A stretch of 53,670 nucleotides of DNA from Paractinoplanes rishiriensis (GTDB lineage: Bacteria; Actinomycetota; Actinomycetes; Mycobacteriales; Micromonosporaceae): NCBI RefSeq assembly GCF_016862375.1, contig NZ_BOMV01000038.1, forward strand, positions 1 through 53,670, given 5' to 3'. The notes under the pieces were generated by a model. It did not search any database and was not told the origin of the DNA. It was given only the letters and a program-made list of their open reading frames with translations. Position 1 is the stretch's first letter; each line of letters opens with the position of its first letter. A program made the translations under genes and the position numbers. This document shows positions 41,989-50,770 of the stretch, piece by piece.

Positions 41989-43413
41989 ATGGAGATCGCC
42001 AACGAGACCGAACGCAAGTACGACGTCCCCGAAGGCTTCCAGCTGCCTCGGCTCGTGGGCACGGCCGGCATCGCGCGGGCCGACGACGCCGAGACGCACG
42101 AGCTCGACGCCACCTACTTCGACACCGACGAGTTGCACCTGATGCGCCACAAGCGCACCCTGCGGCGGCGCACCGGGGGCAGCGACGCCGGCTGGCACCT
42201 CAAGACCCCGGGCAGCGGCACCAGCCGCACCGAGCACCGCCTGCCCCTGAACGACGAGCCCGATCAGGTGCCGGCCGAACTGCGCAGCCTGGTCCGGGTC
42301 TTCGCGCGGCGCCGACCACTCAAGCCGGTGGCCCGGCTGTTCACCACGCGCGTCGAGACGCCGTTGCGCGACGCCGAGGGCACCACGCTCGCGCTGATCG
42401 CCCAGGACCGTGTCACCGCCGAGGCCGACGGCGGCGAGCAGCGCTGGCAGGAGGTCGAGGTCGAGCTGGTCGACGGCTCCCCTGAACTGCTCGAGGCGGT
42501 CGAGAGCCGCCTGCTCGCGGCCGGTGCGACCCCGGCGGCCGGCCCGTCGAAGGTCGCTCGGGCGCTCCACGGTCGGCTCGCGGCCAGCAAACCCGGCAGA
42601 AAGTCAAAATCTCCAGTCATCGCGTACGCGCGTGAGCAGCGCGACGCCCTCGCCGAGTTCGACCCGGGGGTCCGTCAGGGCGACCCCGAGGCGGTGCACA
42701 AGATGCGCGTCGCCACCCGCCGCCTGCGCAGCACTCTGCGCACCTTCAAGCGCTCTTTCCCCGACTTCGCCGAGGTGGCCCCCGAGCTGAAATGGCTGGC
42801 CGACCTGCTCGGCACGGTCCGCGACGGTCAGGTGCAGCGCGGCAAGCTGCTCGCCGAGGTGCAAAATGCCGGCCCGGACTTCGCCGATGCCGCGCGCCGG
42901 ATCGCCGAGCACCTGGACGCCCAGGTCGACCGCGGCCGCGCCGAACTGGCCGAGGTCCTGGAGAGCGAGCGCTACCTGGCCCTGCTGGACCGGGTCGACG
43001 CGCTCGCCGACAGCCCGGGTACCGGCGAGAAAGATCCGCTGGGCCGGGCCCGCAAGAGCCTCGCCAAGGCGGACGGCCTGCTCGACCAGGCCATGGCCGC
43101 CGGCGAGGACCACGAGTTGCACGACGCCCGCAAGGCCTACAAGCGGGCCCGGTACGCGGTGGAGGTCTTCGCGCCGGACGGCGGCAAGCCGGCCAAGAAG
43201 CTGATCGACCGGCTGACCGACCTGCAGGACGTACTCGGCTCGCACCAGGACTCGGTGGTGGCCCGCGAACTGCTGCTCGACCTCGGCCCGGACAGTTTCT
43301 GGTTCGGCGTGCTCTATGCCCGGCAGGAGCAGGTCGGCCGGGACACCTACGCGGATCTCCCGGGGGTCATCGAGCAGTCGCGGAAGAACAAGCTTCGGAA
43401 ATGGCTCAACTGA
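41989..43413 (+). CDS. CYTH-CHAD domain protein
   Basis: 474 residues from the ATG at 41989 (no Shine-Dalgarno sequence). The CYTH domain (1-195) begins with the triphosphate-tunnel motif E-T-E-R-K (E6, E8, K10) and continues T-Y-F-D-T, H-L-K-T-P and F-T-T-R. The CHAD domain (about 210-474) has the conserved V-H-K-M-R-V-A-T-R-R-L-R and H-D-A-R-K-A-Y-K-R-A-R-Y helices lined with His/Arg/Lys, which bind polyphosphate. CYTH enzymes hydrolyse triphosphate or polyphosphate. PPK2 follows 41 bp downstream, supporting a polyphosphate role. Confidence 0.92.
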   Translation: MEIANETERKYDVPEGFQLPRLVGTAGIARADDAETHELDATYFDTDELHLMRHKRTLRRRTGGSDAGWHLKTPGSGTSRTEHRLPLNDEPDQVPAELRSLVRVFARRRPLKPVARLFTTRVETPLRDAEGTTLALIAQDRVTAEADGGEQRWQEVEVELVDGSPELLEAVESRLLAAGATPAAGPSKVARALHGRLAASKPGRKSKSPVIAYAREQRDALAEFDPGVRQGDPEAVHKMRVATRRLRSTLRTFKRSFPDFAEVAPELKWLADLLGTVRDGQVQRGKLLAEVQNAGPDFADAARRIAEHLDAQVDRGRAELAEVLESERYLALLDRVDALADSPGTGEKDPLGRARKSLAKADGLLDQAMAAGEDHELHDARKAYKRARYAVEVFAPDGGKPAKKLIDRLTDLQDVLGSHQDSVVARELLLDLGPDSFWFGVLYARQEQVGRDTYADLPGVIEQSRKNKLRKWLN

Positions 43414-43454
43414 AGTTCAGCTGTCGTCCCGTTCAGGGGTGGGCGGACGTGGGT

Positions 43455-44423
43455 ATGCATTCACGCATGCAGTCGGAGGCGGAGCAGCAGCACGAGGAAC
43501 AGCCGGTCAGCGAGCCGTACGACGGCCCGGTGGAGGCTCTGGGCGGATACCGGGTGGCCGACGACGATGACGACGACCCGGTCCTGCTCAACGCGGACGG
43601 CAGCCCGGTGGACACCTGGCGCGAGGACTACCCGTACGCGGAGCGGATGCCGCGTTCCGAGTACGACCACCAGAAGCGGCTGCTCCAGATCGAGTTGCTG
43701 AAGTTGCAGAACTGGTGCAAGAGCAGCGGTGAGCGGCTGGTGATCCTGTTCGAGGGCCGGGACGCGGCCGGCAAGGGCGGCACGATCAAGCGCTTCATGG
43801 AGCACCTCAACCCGCGCGGTGCGTCCGTGGTGGCGCTGGAGAAACCGAACGAGCGCGAGAGCACCCAGTGGTACTACCAGCGCTACATCAAGCACCTGCC
43901 GGCCGCCGGCGAGATCATGCTGTTCGACCGGTCCTGGTACAACCGGGCCGGCGTGGAGCGGGTGATGGGCTTCTGCACCCGCGCCGAGTACCTCGAGTTC
44001 ATGCGGCAGACCCCGGAGCTGGAGCGGATGCTGGTGCGGTCGGGCGTCCACCTGGTCAAGTTCTGGTTCTCGGTGACCCAGGGCGAGCAGCGCACCCGGT
44101 TCGCGATCCGGCAGGTCGACCCGGTCCGGCAGTGGAAGCTCTCCCCCAACGACCTGGCCTCGCTGGACAAGTGGGGCGACTACACCGAGGCGAAGGAGGC
44201 GATGTTCTTCTACACCGACACCGCCGACGCCCCGTGGACGGTGGTGAAGAGCAACGACAAGAAGCGCGCCCGGCTCGAGGCCATGCGGCACGTCCTGAAC
44301 CGCTTCGACTATGACAACAAGGACGAAGAGGTGGTGGGCGTCCCGGACCAGCTGATCGTGGGCCCGGCTTCGCTGGCGGTCGAGGGCACCGAGATGTCGC
44401 CGAGGGTATTCCCGCGCCTCTAG
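43455..44423 (+). CDS. ppk2: Polyphosphate kinase 2
   Basis: 322 residues from the ATG at 43455; the ATG at 43467 and GTG at 43449 are also possible. Transfers phosphate between polyphosphate and nucleotides. Walker A F-E-G-R-D-A-A-G-K-G-G-T (99-110), Walker B/lid D-R-S-W-Y-N-R-A-G-V-E-R-V-M-G-F, and S-N-D-K-K-R-A-R. One-domain form. The N-terminal 60 residues include an acidic D-D-D-D-D-D stretch. It follows the CYTH-CHAD gene on the same strand, giving a polyphosphate turnover pair. Confidence 0.93.
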   Translation: MHSRMQSEAEQQHEEQPVSEPYDGPVEALGGYRVADDDDDDPVLLNADGSPVDTWREDYPYAERMPRSEYDHQKRLLQIELLKLQNWCKSSGERLVILFEGRDAAGKGGTIKRFMEHLNPRGASVVALEKPNERESTQWYYQRYIKHLPAAGEIMLFDRSWYNRAGVERVMGFCTRAEYLEFMRQTPELERMLVRSGVHLVKFWFSVTQGEQRTRFAIRQVDPVRQWKLSPNDLASLDKWGDYTEAKEAMFFYTDTADAPWTVVKSNDKKRARLEAMRHVLNRFDYDNKDEEVVGVPDQLIVGPASLAVEGTEMSPRVFPRL

Positions 44424-44496
44424 TGAGATAAAGCGTTGGCGGCAACCCGCCTCTCTGATTAACGTGGCGGTACACGTGAAGGGAGGTGGTCCAGAG

Positions 44497-44535
44497 TTGA
44501 GTATCAACGGGACTCGTGAGGTGGCTGTCCGCTAG
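44497..44535 (+). CDS. 12-codon leader ORF before RNase Z
   Basis: TTG-AGT-ATC-AAC-GGG-ACT-CGT-GAG-GTG-GCT-GTC-CGC-TAG, peptide M-S-I-N-G-T-R-E-V-A-V-R. It has an exceptionally strong Shine-Dalgarno region (AAGGGAGGTGG, 44479-44489). Its last five codons form the 5' arm of a long stem, so ribosome position on it would decide whether that stem forms. I cannot match it to a named leader peptide. Confidence 0.55.
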   Translation: MSINGTREVAVR

Positions 44536-44680
44536 CCGCTGTCCTCGACAGCTTTCGTAAAGGCGTCGAGACCGTGTGGCAGCGGTCCGGCGAGTATCAG
44601 ACAGCCACCCGACCCCTGGGGATCCGGCCTTGTCCGACCGGACCACGCCCGTTCGCGTGCGTGGAAGTCCCCAGGGGTCG
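44520..44680 (+). ncRNA. Structured leader / attenuator-like RNA upstream of RNase Z
   Basis: First element (44520-44609): GGTGGCTGTC pairs with GACAGCCACC (10 bp), inside it CCGCTG with CAGCGG (44536-44541 / 44580-44585), then CTCGAC with GTCGAG (44544-44549 / 44565-44570), then CTTT with AAAG around a CGT loop. Second element (44610-44680): CGACCCCTGGGGA pairs with TCCCCAGGGGTCG, 13 perfect pairs with a 45-nt loop. The RNase Z start codon is 36 nt later. The layout (leader ORF, nested stem, GC-rich hairpin, gene) is that of transcription attenuation, but a stable small RNA or a terminator of ppk2 is also possible. Confidence 0.6.
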
Positions 44681-44716
44681 CTTCATTTGCGTCGCCCTTA
44701 CCTTTGCGAGGACACG

Positions 44717-45673
44717 ATGCGTGAGTTGGTGGTGCTCGGCACCGCGAGCCAGGTGCCGACCCGGTATCGCAGCCAGAACGGCTACCTGCTGCGCTGGGAC
44801 TCCGAGGTGATCCTCTTCGACCCCGGCGAGGGCACCCAGCGGCAGATGATGCTGGCCGGCCTCGCGGTCACCCCGCTGCGCCGGATCTGCATCACGCACT
44901 TCCACGGCGACCACAGCCTCGGCCTGCCCGGCATCCTGCAACGGATCTCGCTCGACCGGGTCAAACACCCGGTCACCGTGCACTACCCGGCCGAGGGCCA
45001 GGAGTTCTACGAGCGGCTCCGGCACGCCACCAGCTACTGGGACCACGCCGAGATCGTCCCTGCCCCAGTGAGCGGCCCAGTGAGCGGCCCGGTGGGTGGC
45101 GCGGCCTTCGCGGTGGAGACCCCGGCGGGGCGCCTCACCGCGCTGCCACTCTGGCATTCGGTGCCCACGTACGGGTATCGCCTGGTCGAGCCGGACGCCC
45201 GCCGGATGATTCCGGAACGGCTGGCCGCGCACGGCATCGCCGGGCCGGCCGTGGGTGAGCTGCAGCGCACCGGGCGCCTCGGCGCGGTCACGCTCGACGA
45301 GGTGAGCCGGGTCCGCACCGGGCAGAGCTTCGCCTTCGTGATGGACACCGGCCTGTGCGACAACGTCTACGCCCTGGCCGAGGGCGTGGACCTGCTGGTC
45401 ATCGAGTCGACGTTCCTGACCGAGGACACCGAGTTGGCCGGCCAGGTCGGCCACCTGACCGCGGCCCAGGCGGCCGCGGTGGCGCGCGAGTCGGGCGTAC
45501 GGACTCTGGTCCTCACGCATTTCTCCCAGCGTTACCCGGACGCCTCGCGGTTCCTCGACGAGGCCCGTGCCGAGTTCGCCGGCGACATCGTGCTGGCCGA
45601 GGACCTCATGCGCATCCCGATGCCGGGTCGGTTAGTTTCGTCCGATGAGCGTCGCCCTGCGTACCGGAAATGA
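44717..45673 (+). CDS. rnz: Ribonuclease Z
   Basis: 318 residues from the ATG at 44717; upstream in-frame codons lie in the leader RNA. Endonuclease maturing tRNA 3' ends. Metallo-beta-lactamase motifs: T-H-F-H-G-D-H (His61, His63, Asp65, His66), L-P-L-W-H-S, M-D-T-G metal ligand near 210, and the C-terminal L-T-H-F-S-Q-R-Y typical of short RNase Z. A Ser/Gly/Pro/Val triple repeat (P-V-S-G-P-V-S-G-P-V-G-G) breaks the region near residue 117. Preceded by the attenuator-like leader; overlaps the GNAT gene by 29 bp. Confidence 0.9.
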   Translation: MRELVVLGTASQVPTRYRSQNGYLLRWDSEVILFDPGEGTQRQMMLAGLAVTPLRRICITHFHGDHSLGLPGILQRISLDRVKHPVTVHYPAEGQEFYERLRHATSYWDHAEIVPAPVSGPVSGPVGGAAFAVETPAGRLTALPLWHSVPTYGYRLVEPDARRMIPERLAAHGIAGPAVGELQRTGRLGAVTLDEVSRVRTGQSFAFVMDTGLCDNVYALAEGVDLLVIESTFLTEDTELAGQVGHLTAAQAAAVARESGVRTLVLTHFSQRYPDASRFLDEARAEFAGDIVLAEDLMRIPMPGRLVSSDERRPAYRK

Positions 45674-46148
45674 TGTTGACCTTCCGGAGGTGGGTGCGCT
45701 GCACTATCGCTCCCGCAGCGCCGCCTATGCCGAAATTTTGTCCGCCGAAACGCTGGGCCGGCTGACCGGCGACGCACTGTCCGCATGGTGGGTCGAGCGG
45801 TGGAAATGGGAACGCGAGACGCACCGGCTCACCGTCGCCGAGGCCGCGGGCCGGCTGGTCGGCTTCACCTACGTGGGACCGAGCGAGCTGCCCGGCGCCG
45901 CCGAGTTGTACGCGATCCACGTGGACCCCGGCCTGGTCGGCACCGGGGTGGGACGGCTGCTGATGGGCAACGCGCTCGACCAACTGGCCACCCTGGGCGG
46001 CGACCGGGCCGTGCTGTGGGTGCTGGAGGCGAACGGGCGGGCGCGGCGGTTCTACGACCGCGGCGGCTGGGCACCGGACGGCGGCACCCGCGTCGAGGCG
46101 GTCAGCGGCGAGCCGGTGCCGCAACTCCGCTACGCCCACCCGCTCTAG
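45645..46148 (+). CDS. GNAT-family N-acetyltransferase
   Basis: 167 residues from the ATG at 45645, inside the end of rnz, so translation is probably coupled. GNAT acetyl-CoA motif A: Y-A-I-H-V-D-P-G-L-V-G-T-G-V-G-R-L-L-M near residues 86-104, then L-W-V-L-E-A-N-G-R-A-R-R-F-Y-D-R-G-G-W, the motif-B helix. Substrate unknown. Confidence 0.9.
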   Translation: MSVALRTGNDVDLPEVGALHYRSRSAAYAEILSAETLGRLTGDALSAWWVERWKWERETHRLTVAEAAGRLVGFTYVGPSELPGAAELYAIHVDPGLVGTGVGRLLMGNALDQLATLGGDRAVLWVLEANGRARRFYDRGGWAPDGGTRVEAVSGEPVPQLRYAHPL

Positions 46149-46448
46149 AGAGCTCACTCGTTGGTGGACGGGAGCGCGCGACCGAAATGATGCGGGGGAA
46201 CCTGTGGTCACGCGCTCCCGCCAACCGCCCCGCCCAAACCGGGGGTCGCGCCTGGCCGGAGGCGCTGGACCAGCGGAGGCGTGCCGGTCCTGATTCCAGT
46301 TCAAGGGCGGGTCTTGGTTGCGGGACTGCCGCCGCGCTGGCGGGGCGCAGCAGCATCACCGCCGGGCGACGTCGGCCGGGCCGGGAAAGCCAGGGCCTGC
46401 CGGGGGAGGTCAAGCTGACGGACGACGTCGGAAGTCTCGATGGAGTTG
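46149..46448. other. 300-bp gap, nothing recognisable
   Basis: GC-rich sequence between the GNAT gene and the small Cys protein. Open frames crossing it are unsupported by start sites or composition. I see no terminator with a clear stem. Confidence 0.4.
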
Positions 46449-46766
46449 TCAGAAAAAGCCGCGGTTCTGCGTGCCACGCGGGCTGCCGTGCCGCCCCGGG
46501 TTGTCCTCCCGGCCGGCGCGCAGGCCGGGTATGGCCCGGATGCTGTTCATGTCGTGCCGGAGGGTCCACGCCTCCCGCCACGGCCGCCGGGCCGCGACCT
46601 CGGCTCGTTCGGCCAGCCGTCGCGGTGAGCACGGCCAGCGCCATCCACACCAGACGCAGTTGCCGTCGAGGCCCGCCTCGGCGTGCCGCCCGAGCATCTG
46701 CTGGGCGTCCCGCCAGAGCAGGCGATCCACGATGTCGGCCGGAACGGACTGGTCGGCGATGACCAT
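46449..46766 (-). CDS. Small Cys-containing hypothetical protein
   Basis: 105 residues from the ATG at 46766 with GGAGGG 7-8 nt upstream. N-terminal half D-I-V-D-R-L-L-W-R-D-A-Q-Q-M-L-G is helical; then Cys37-x2-Cys40-x5-Cys46 in C-V-W-C-G-W-R-W-P-C, and L-A-E-R-A-E. Actinomycetes have many such short proteins with C-x2-C-x5-C, perhaps metal binding (inference). The C-terminal 35 residues are basic and low-complexity. Divergent from the HtrA-like gene. Confidence 0.65.
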   Translation of the reverse strand: MVIADQSVPADIVDRLLWRDAQQMLGRHAEAGLDGNCVWCGWRWPCSPRRLAERAEVAARRPWREAWTLRHDMNSIRAIPGLRAGREDNPGRHGSPRGTQNRGFF

Positions 46767-46942
46767 TCGGTACCCTCCGTCGGGACGTGTTTCAACCTCC
46801 GTTACGACTCATACAACAGCAGCGCGCCACCTCGCGGTCGGACTTTCTGTGCGATTACCGCGACTATCCGTGACCGGGCCTGTTCGCCGTGGGCGGACGG
46901 CCGCCGGGCATCGAGCCCGTTCACCGCGTTGTTGAGGCCGTT

Positions 46943-47872
46943 ATGGATCCCGAAGCTGCTGCTCTCGACGCGTACAGCCAGGTCGTGACCGGGGTTGCCG
47001 CCAGCCTGCTGCCGTCGGTCGCGGCGCTCGCGGTGCGCACCGCCCGGGGCGCCGGCGCCGGTTCGGCGGTCACCTTCACCGACGACGGCTTCCTGCTCAC
47101 CAACGCACATGTGATCGCCGGGGCGAACGACGGCACGGCCGCGTTCGCCGACGGCACCGAGACCCGATTCGACGTGGTCGGCGCCGACCCGCTGTCCGAC
47201 CTAGCGGTGGTCCGGGTGCACCAGGCCGGCGCGCCGGCCGCCCCGCTGGGCGATGCCGACCGGCTGCGGATCGGCCAGTTGGTGGTGGCGGTCGGCAACC
47301 CGATGGGACTGGTCGGCTCGGTGACCGCCGGGGTGGTGTCCGGGCTGGGCCGCTCGCTGCCGGCCCGGGACGGCCGCCGGGTGCGGATCATCGACAGCGT
47401 CATCCAGACCGACGCGGCCCTCAACCCGGGCAACTCCGGCGGTGCGCTGGGCGACGCCACCGGAACCGTGGTGGGCATCAACACCGCGGTGGCCGGGTAC
47501 GGGCTCGGCCTGGCGGTGCCGATCAACTCGACCACCCGCACGATCGTCGGCGAACTGGTCGCCACCGGCCGGGTGCGACGGGCCTGGCTGGGCGTGGCCG
47601 GGGTGCCGGCGCCGCTGCCGCCCCCACTCGCCACCCGGCTGGGCCAGAAGATCGGCCTGCGGGTGGTCGAGGTGGTACCGGGCAGCCCGGCCGGCACCGC
47701 CGGCATCTATCTGGGCGACGTGCTGATCTCGGCCGGCAGCCAGCCGATCCAGAGCGTGCAGGCGCTGCAGCGGCTCATGCTGGGCCCGGCGATCGGCACC
47801 AACCTGCCGATCACCCTGCTGCGCCGCAACGCCCTGGTCGACGTCGTGACGGTGCCGGCCGAACTCGGCTGA
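46943..47872 (+). CDS. HtrA-like trypsin-PDZ serine protease without membrane anchor
   Basis: 309 residues from the ATG at 46943 with GAGG 6 nt upstream. Catalytic triad His56 (L-T-N-A-H-V-I), Asp86 (S-D-L-A-V-V) and Ser165 (N-P-G-N-S-G-G-A-L). A PDZ domain covers about 225-309 (L-R-V-V-E-V-V-P-G-S-P-A-G-T-A-G-I-Y-L-G-D-V-L). Most actinobacterial HtrA proteins have an N-terminal TM helix or signal peptide; none is visible here, so a cytoplasmic DegP-like role is likely. Convergent with cbs, 16 bp apart. Confidence 0.9.
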   Translation: MDPEAAALDAYSQVVTGVAASLLPSVAALAVRTARGAGAGSAVTFTDDGFLLTNAHVIAGANDGTAAFADGTETRFDVVGADPLSDLAVVRVHQAGAPAAPLGDADRLRIGQLVVAVGNPMGLVGSVTAGVVSGLGRSLPARDGRRVRIIDSVIQTDAALNPGNSGGALGDATGTVVGINTAVAGYGLGLAVPINSTTRTIVGELVATGRVRRAWLGVAGVPAPLPPPLATRLGQKIGLRVVEVVPGSPAGTAGIYLGDVLISAGSQPIQSVQALQRLMLGPAIGTNLPITLLRRNALVDVVTVPAELG

Positions 47873-47888
47873 CCCCCGGCCGCTTCGC

Positions 47889-49250
47889 CTAGCTCAGGTG
47901 CGCCAGCAGGTCCTGACGGGTCAGCACGCCGGCCGGCTTGCCGTCCACCAGCACCATCGCGGCGTCCGCCTTTTCCAGCAGCGCTACCGCCTCGCTCACC
48001 GGCTGGCCGCCGCCGATCATCGGCAGCGGGTCGGCCATGTGCCGCTCTATCGTGTCGTGCAGGTGGGCCTCGCCGGTGAACAGCGCGTCGAGCAGCGCCT
48101 TCTCCGCTATCGAGCCGGCCACCTCGCCGGTCACCACGGGCGGCTCGGCCTTGAGCACCGGCAGCTGGCTGACGCCGTACTCGCGCATGTAATCGATGGC
48201 GTCGCGGACCGTCTCGGTGGGGTGCACGTGGATCAGCGGCGGCATGGTGCCGCCCTTGCCCTCGAGCGCGTCGAGCACGGTGGGCGCATCACCCGAGACC
48301 GTGCGCAGGAAGCCGTAGCGCGCCATCCAGGAGTCGTTGAAGACCTTCGAGAGGTAACCCCGGCCGCCGTCCGGCAGCAGCACCACGACCACGTCGTCCG
48401 GGCCGGCCTTGCGGGCCACCTCGAGCGCCGCCACCACGGCCATCCCGCACGAGCCGCCGACCAGCAGGCCCTCCTCGCGGGCCAGCCGCCGGGTCATCTC
48501 GAACGAATCGGAGTCGGAGACCTCGACGATCTGGTCGCAGATGTCCCGGTCGTACGTGGTCGGCCAGAAGTCCTCGCCGACGCCCTCGACCAGGTAAGGA
48601 CGACCGGTGCCGCCGGAATAGACCGAGCCCTCCGGGTCGGCCCCGACGATCGTCACCGGGCCCTGCTCCTTGAGGTAACGGCCGACGCCGGTGATGGTGC
48701 CGCCGGTGCCCACCCCCGCAACGAAGTGGGTGATCTTGCCGGCGGTCTGTTTCCACAGCTCCGGGCCGGTTTCCTCGTAGTGCGAGCGGGGGTTGGCCGG
48801 GTTGCTGTACTGATCCGGCTTCCACGCGCCGGGCACCTCGCGGGCCAGCCGGTCGGAGACGTTGTAGTAGGAGCGCGGATCCTCGGGGGCCACCGCTGTC
48901 GGACATACGACGACCTCGGCGCCGTACGCCCGCAGCACGTTCTGCTTGTCCTCGCTGACCTTGTCGGGGCAGACGAAGATGCAGCGGTAGCCGCGCTGCT
49001 GGGCCACCAGAGCCAGGCCGACACCGGTGTTTCCGCTGGTCGGCTCGACGATAGTGCCGCCCGGACGGAGCAGGCCGGCCTGTTCGGCGTCCTGCACCAT
49101 CCGCAGGGCGATCCGGTCCTTGACCGAGCCACCCGGATTGAAGTACTCCACCTTGGCCAGCACGGTGGCCTCGATGCCCGCGGTGACGCGGTTGAGCTTT
49201 ACCAGGGGGGTATCCCCGATGATCTCGACGACGTTGTCGTAGTAGCGCAC
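47889..49250 (-). CDS. cbs: Cystathionine beta-synthase
   Basis: 453 residues. Condenses serine and homocysteine to cystathionine. Fold-type II PLP domain: N-P-G-G-S-V-K-D-R with Lys44, P-T-S-G-N-T-G-V-G, and G-V-G-T-G-G-T-I-T-G. Two C-terminal CBS (Bateman) domains (about 330-453) suggest adenosyl-ligand control. No haem-binding N-terminal extension. Works with metB in transsulfuration. Start 49250; the YkvA-like gene ends 3 bp upstream, so the two are probably co-transcribed. Confidence 0.95.
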   Translation of the reverse strand: MRYYDNVVEIIGDTPLVKLNRVTAGIEATVLAKVEYFNPGGSVKDRIALRMVQDAEQAGLLRPGGTIVEPTSGNTGVGLALVAQQRGYRCIFVCPDKVSEDKQNVLRAYGAEVVVCPTAVAPEDPRSYYNVSDRLAREVPGAWKPDQYSNPANPRSHYEETGPELWKQTAGKITHFVAGVGTGGTITGVGRYLKEQGPVTIVGADPEGSVYSGGTGRPYLVEGVGEDFWPTTYDRDICDQIVEVSDSDSFEMTRRLAREEGLLVGGSCGMAVVAALEVARKAGPDDVVVVLLPDGGRGYLSKVFNDSWMARYGFLRTVSGDAPTVLDALEGKGGTMPPLIHVHPTETVRDAIDYMREYGVSQLPVLKAEPPVVTGEVAGSIAEKALLDALFTGEAHLHDTIERHMADPLPMIGGGQPVSEAVALLEKADAAMVLVDGKPAGVLTRQDLLAHLS

Positions 49251-49253
49251 ACC

Positions 49254-49598
49254 TCAGACTACGACGACGCGATTGCGTTCCTTCTCCCACTCCAGGAAGC
49301 GCTCGGTCTCGGCCAGCACCGAACCGGCCAGCCAGGTGATCATCACGGCATCGTCGGCCAGGCCCACGACCAGCAGCGCTGCCTCCGGAATGAAGTCCAA
49401 GGGCGAGATCACGTACGCCGTGGCAGCGGCCATCATTGCCACCCGGAGGCCGCCGTCGTACTGTCGGGTGGCGGTTGCCTTGATCATCCGGGGCAGTGCC
49501 GCGAGCCGTCTGCCCAGTGACGGCCCGCCCCGCGCACCGACCGTCAACTGCTTGGCGAGCGCGGTGAACGCCGCCGTCCGTTTCAGCGTTTTCGCCAT
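49254..49598 (-). CDS. YkvA-like (DUF1232) membrane protein
   Basis: 114 residues from the ATG at 49598, which has GGGAG 7 nt upstream; an in-frame ATG at 49619 is the alternative. Contains the DUF1232 core A-Y-V-I-S-P-L-D-F-I-P-E followed by G-L-A-D-D-A-V-M. One or two short hydrophobic helices (about 55-85). Function is unknown. It precedes cbs by 3 bp and diverges from the SGNH hydrolase. Confidence 0.8.
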   Translation of the reverse strand: MAKTLKRTAAFTALAKQLTVGARGGPSLGRRLAALPRMIKATATRQYDGGLRVAMMAAATAYVISPLDFIPEAALLVVGLADDAVMITWLAGSVLAETERFLEWEKERNRVVVV

Positions 49599-49714
49599 CA
49601 GTGTTCTCCCAGCCTTCACCGGTGTCGAACTCCAGCATGACTTGTGCGCGCCATGATTGCCTCTCGCCAGAACGAGTTAGCCTCGAAATCCAAGCCGGAT
49701 CTGGAGGGGGACCC

Positions 49715-50746
49715 GTGGGCGGCTTCGAGTTCACGGCAACGGATTGGCGCCGGCTCAAGCTGGCCGGCCAAATCGTCGGGGGCGTGACCGGCACCGTTGC
49801 CACCGTCACCGCGCTCTCGGCGGGTGTGCTGCAGTGGCAGGCGGCCGAGGCCCGCCGGGTGATTCCGCTGGCCGAGGCACCGCCCCCGCGCGGCGACGGG
49901 GTGTACGGCGTCAAGTTCGGGGGCAAACCGATCGTCATGGTGGTGCTGGGCGACTCCTCGGCGGCCGGGTACGGCGTGCACCGTCCCCGCGAGACGCCGG
50001 GCGCGCTGCTGGCCACCGGCGTCTCCCGCCGCCTGCACCGACCGGTCCGTCTCTACCGGGTCGCCGTGGTCGGCTCGATGTCGTCCGGCCTGCCGTACCA
50101 GGTGGACGCCGCCCTGGAGTACGAGCCGGACGTCGCGGTCATCCTGATCGGCGGCAACGACGTCACGCACGGCTCGGCCCGCGCCGCCGCGGTGCGCTAC
50201 CTCTCCGACGCGGTCCGCCGGCTGCGCGCGACCGGCTGCAAGGTCGTGGTCGGCACCTGCCCGGACATCGGCGCGATCCAGCCGATCAAGCCGCCGCTCC
50301 GCTGGCTCGCCCGCAAGTGGAGCCGCGACCTGGCCGCCGCGCAGACCGTGGCGGTGGTCGAGGCGGGCGGGCGCACGGTGTCGCTGGGCAACCTGCTGGG
50401 GCCGATCTTCGAGGCCGACCCGGTCCGCATGTTCAGCTCCGACCGCTTCCACCCGTCCGCCGAGGGCTACGCCCGGGCCGCCGCCGTCGTGCTGCCCACC
50501 CTGCTGGCCCTGCTCGGCGAGGACGACCGCGCCCCCGCGCCCGCGATCCGCGGGCTGGAGGAGGCCGCACATGAGGCGGTCCGGGCGGCCGGCACCGAGG
50601 TCAGCACCACCAAGGCCGGGGGCCGGGCGGTGCTGCGCCGGCACCCGTGGTTCGGCGAGGCAAGGACCTGGTTCGGGCATAAGGCATCCGTTCCGAGCGG
50701 CCCCCCGGCGGCAGGCGCCGTAGGGTGGACCCCAGCGGATCAATAA
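49715..50746 (+). CDS. SGNH/GDSL hydrolase, first copy
   Basis: 343 residues from the GTG at 49715 with GGAGGGGG upstream. N-terminal hydrophobic helix (about 16-40) acts as signal or anchor. SGNH blocks: V-L-G-D-S-S-A-A-G-Y-G-V with Ser81, the block II Gly (V-G-S-M-S-S-G), G-G-N-D (block III) and S-D-R-F-H-P-S (block V). Esterase or lipase, probably facing outside the membrane. The C-terminal 75 residues extend beyond the domain and are Ala/Gly/Pro-rich. A second SGNH gene follows 24 bp later. Confidence 0.88.
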   Translation: MGGFEFTATDWRRLKLAGQIVGGVTGTVATVTALSAGVLQWQAAEARRVIPLAEAPPPRGDGVYGVKFGGKPIVMVVLGDSSAAGYGVHRPRETPGALLATGVSRRLHRPVRLYRVAVVGSMSSGLPYQVDAALEYEPDVAVILIGGNDVTHGSARAAAVRYLSDAVRRLRATGCKVVVGTCPDIGAIQPIKPPLRWLARKWSRDLAAAQTVAVVEAGGRTVSLGNLLGPIFEADPVRMFSSDRFHPSAEGYARAAAVVLPTLLALLGEDDRAPAPAIRGLEEAAHEAVRAAGTEVSTTKAGGRAVLRRHPWFGEARTWFGHKASVPSGPPAAGAVGWTPADQ

Positions 50747-50770
50747 CGCAGACGGCGCAGGGAGGCGGGA

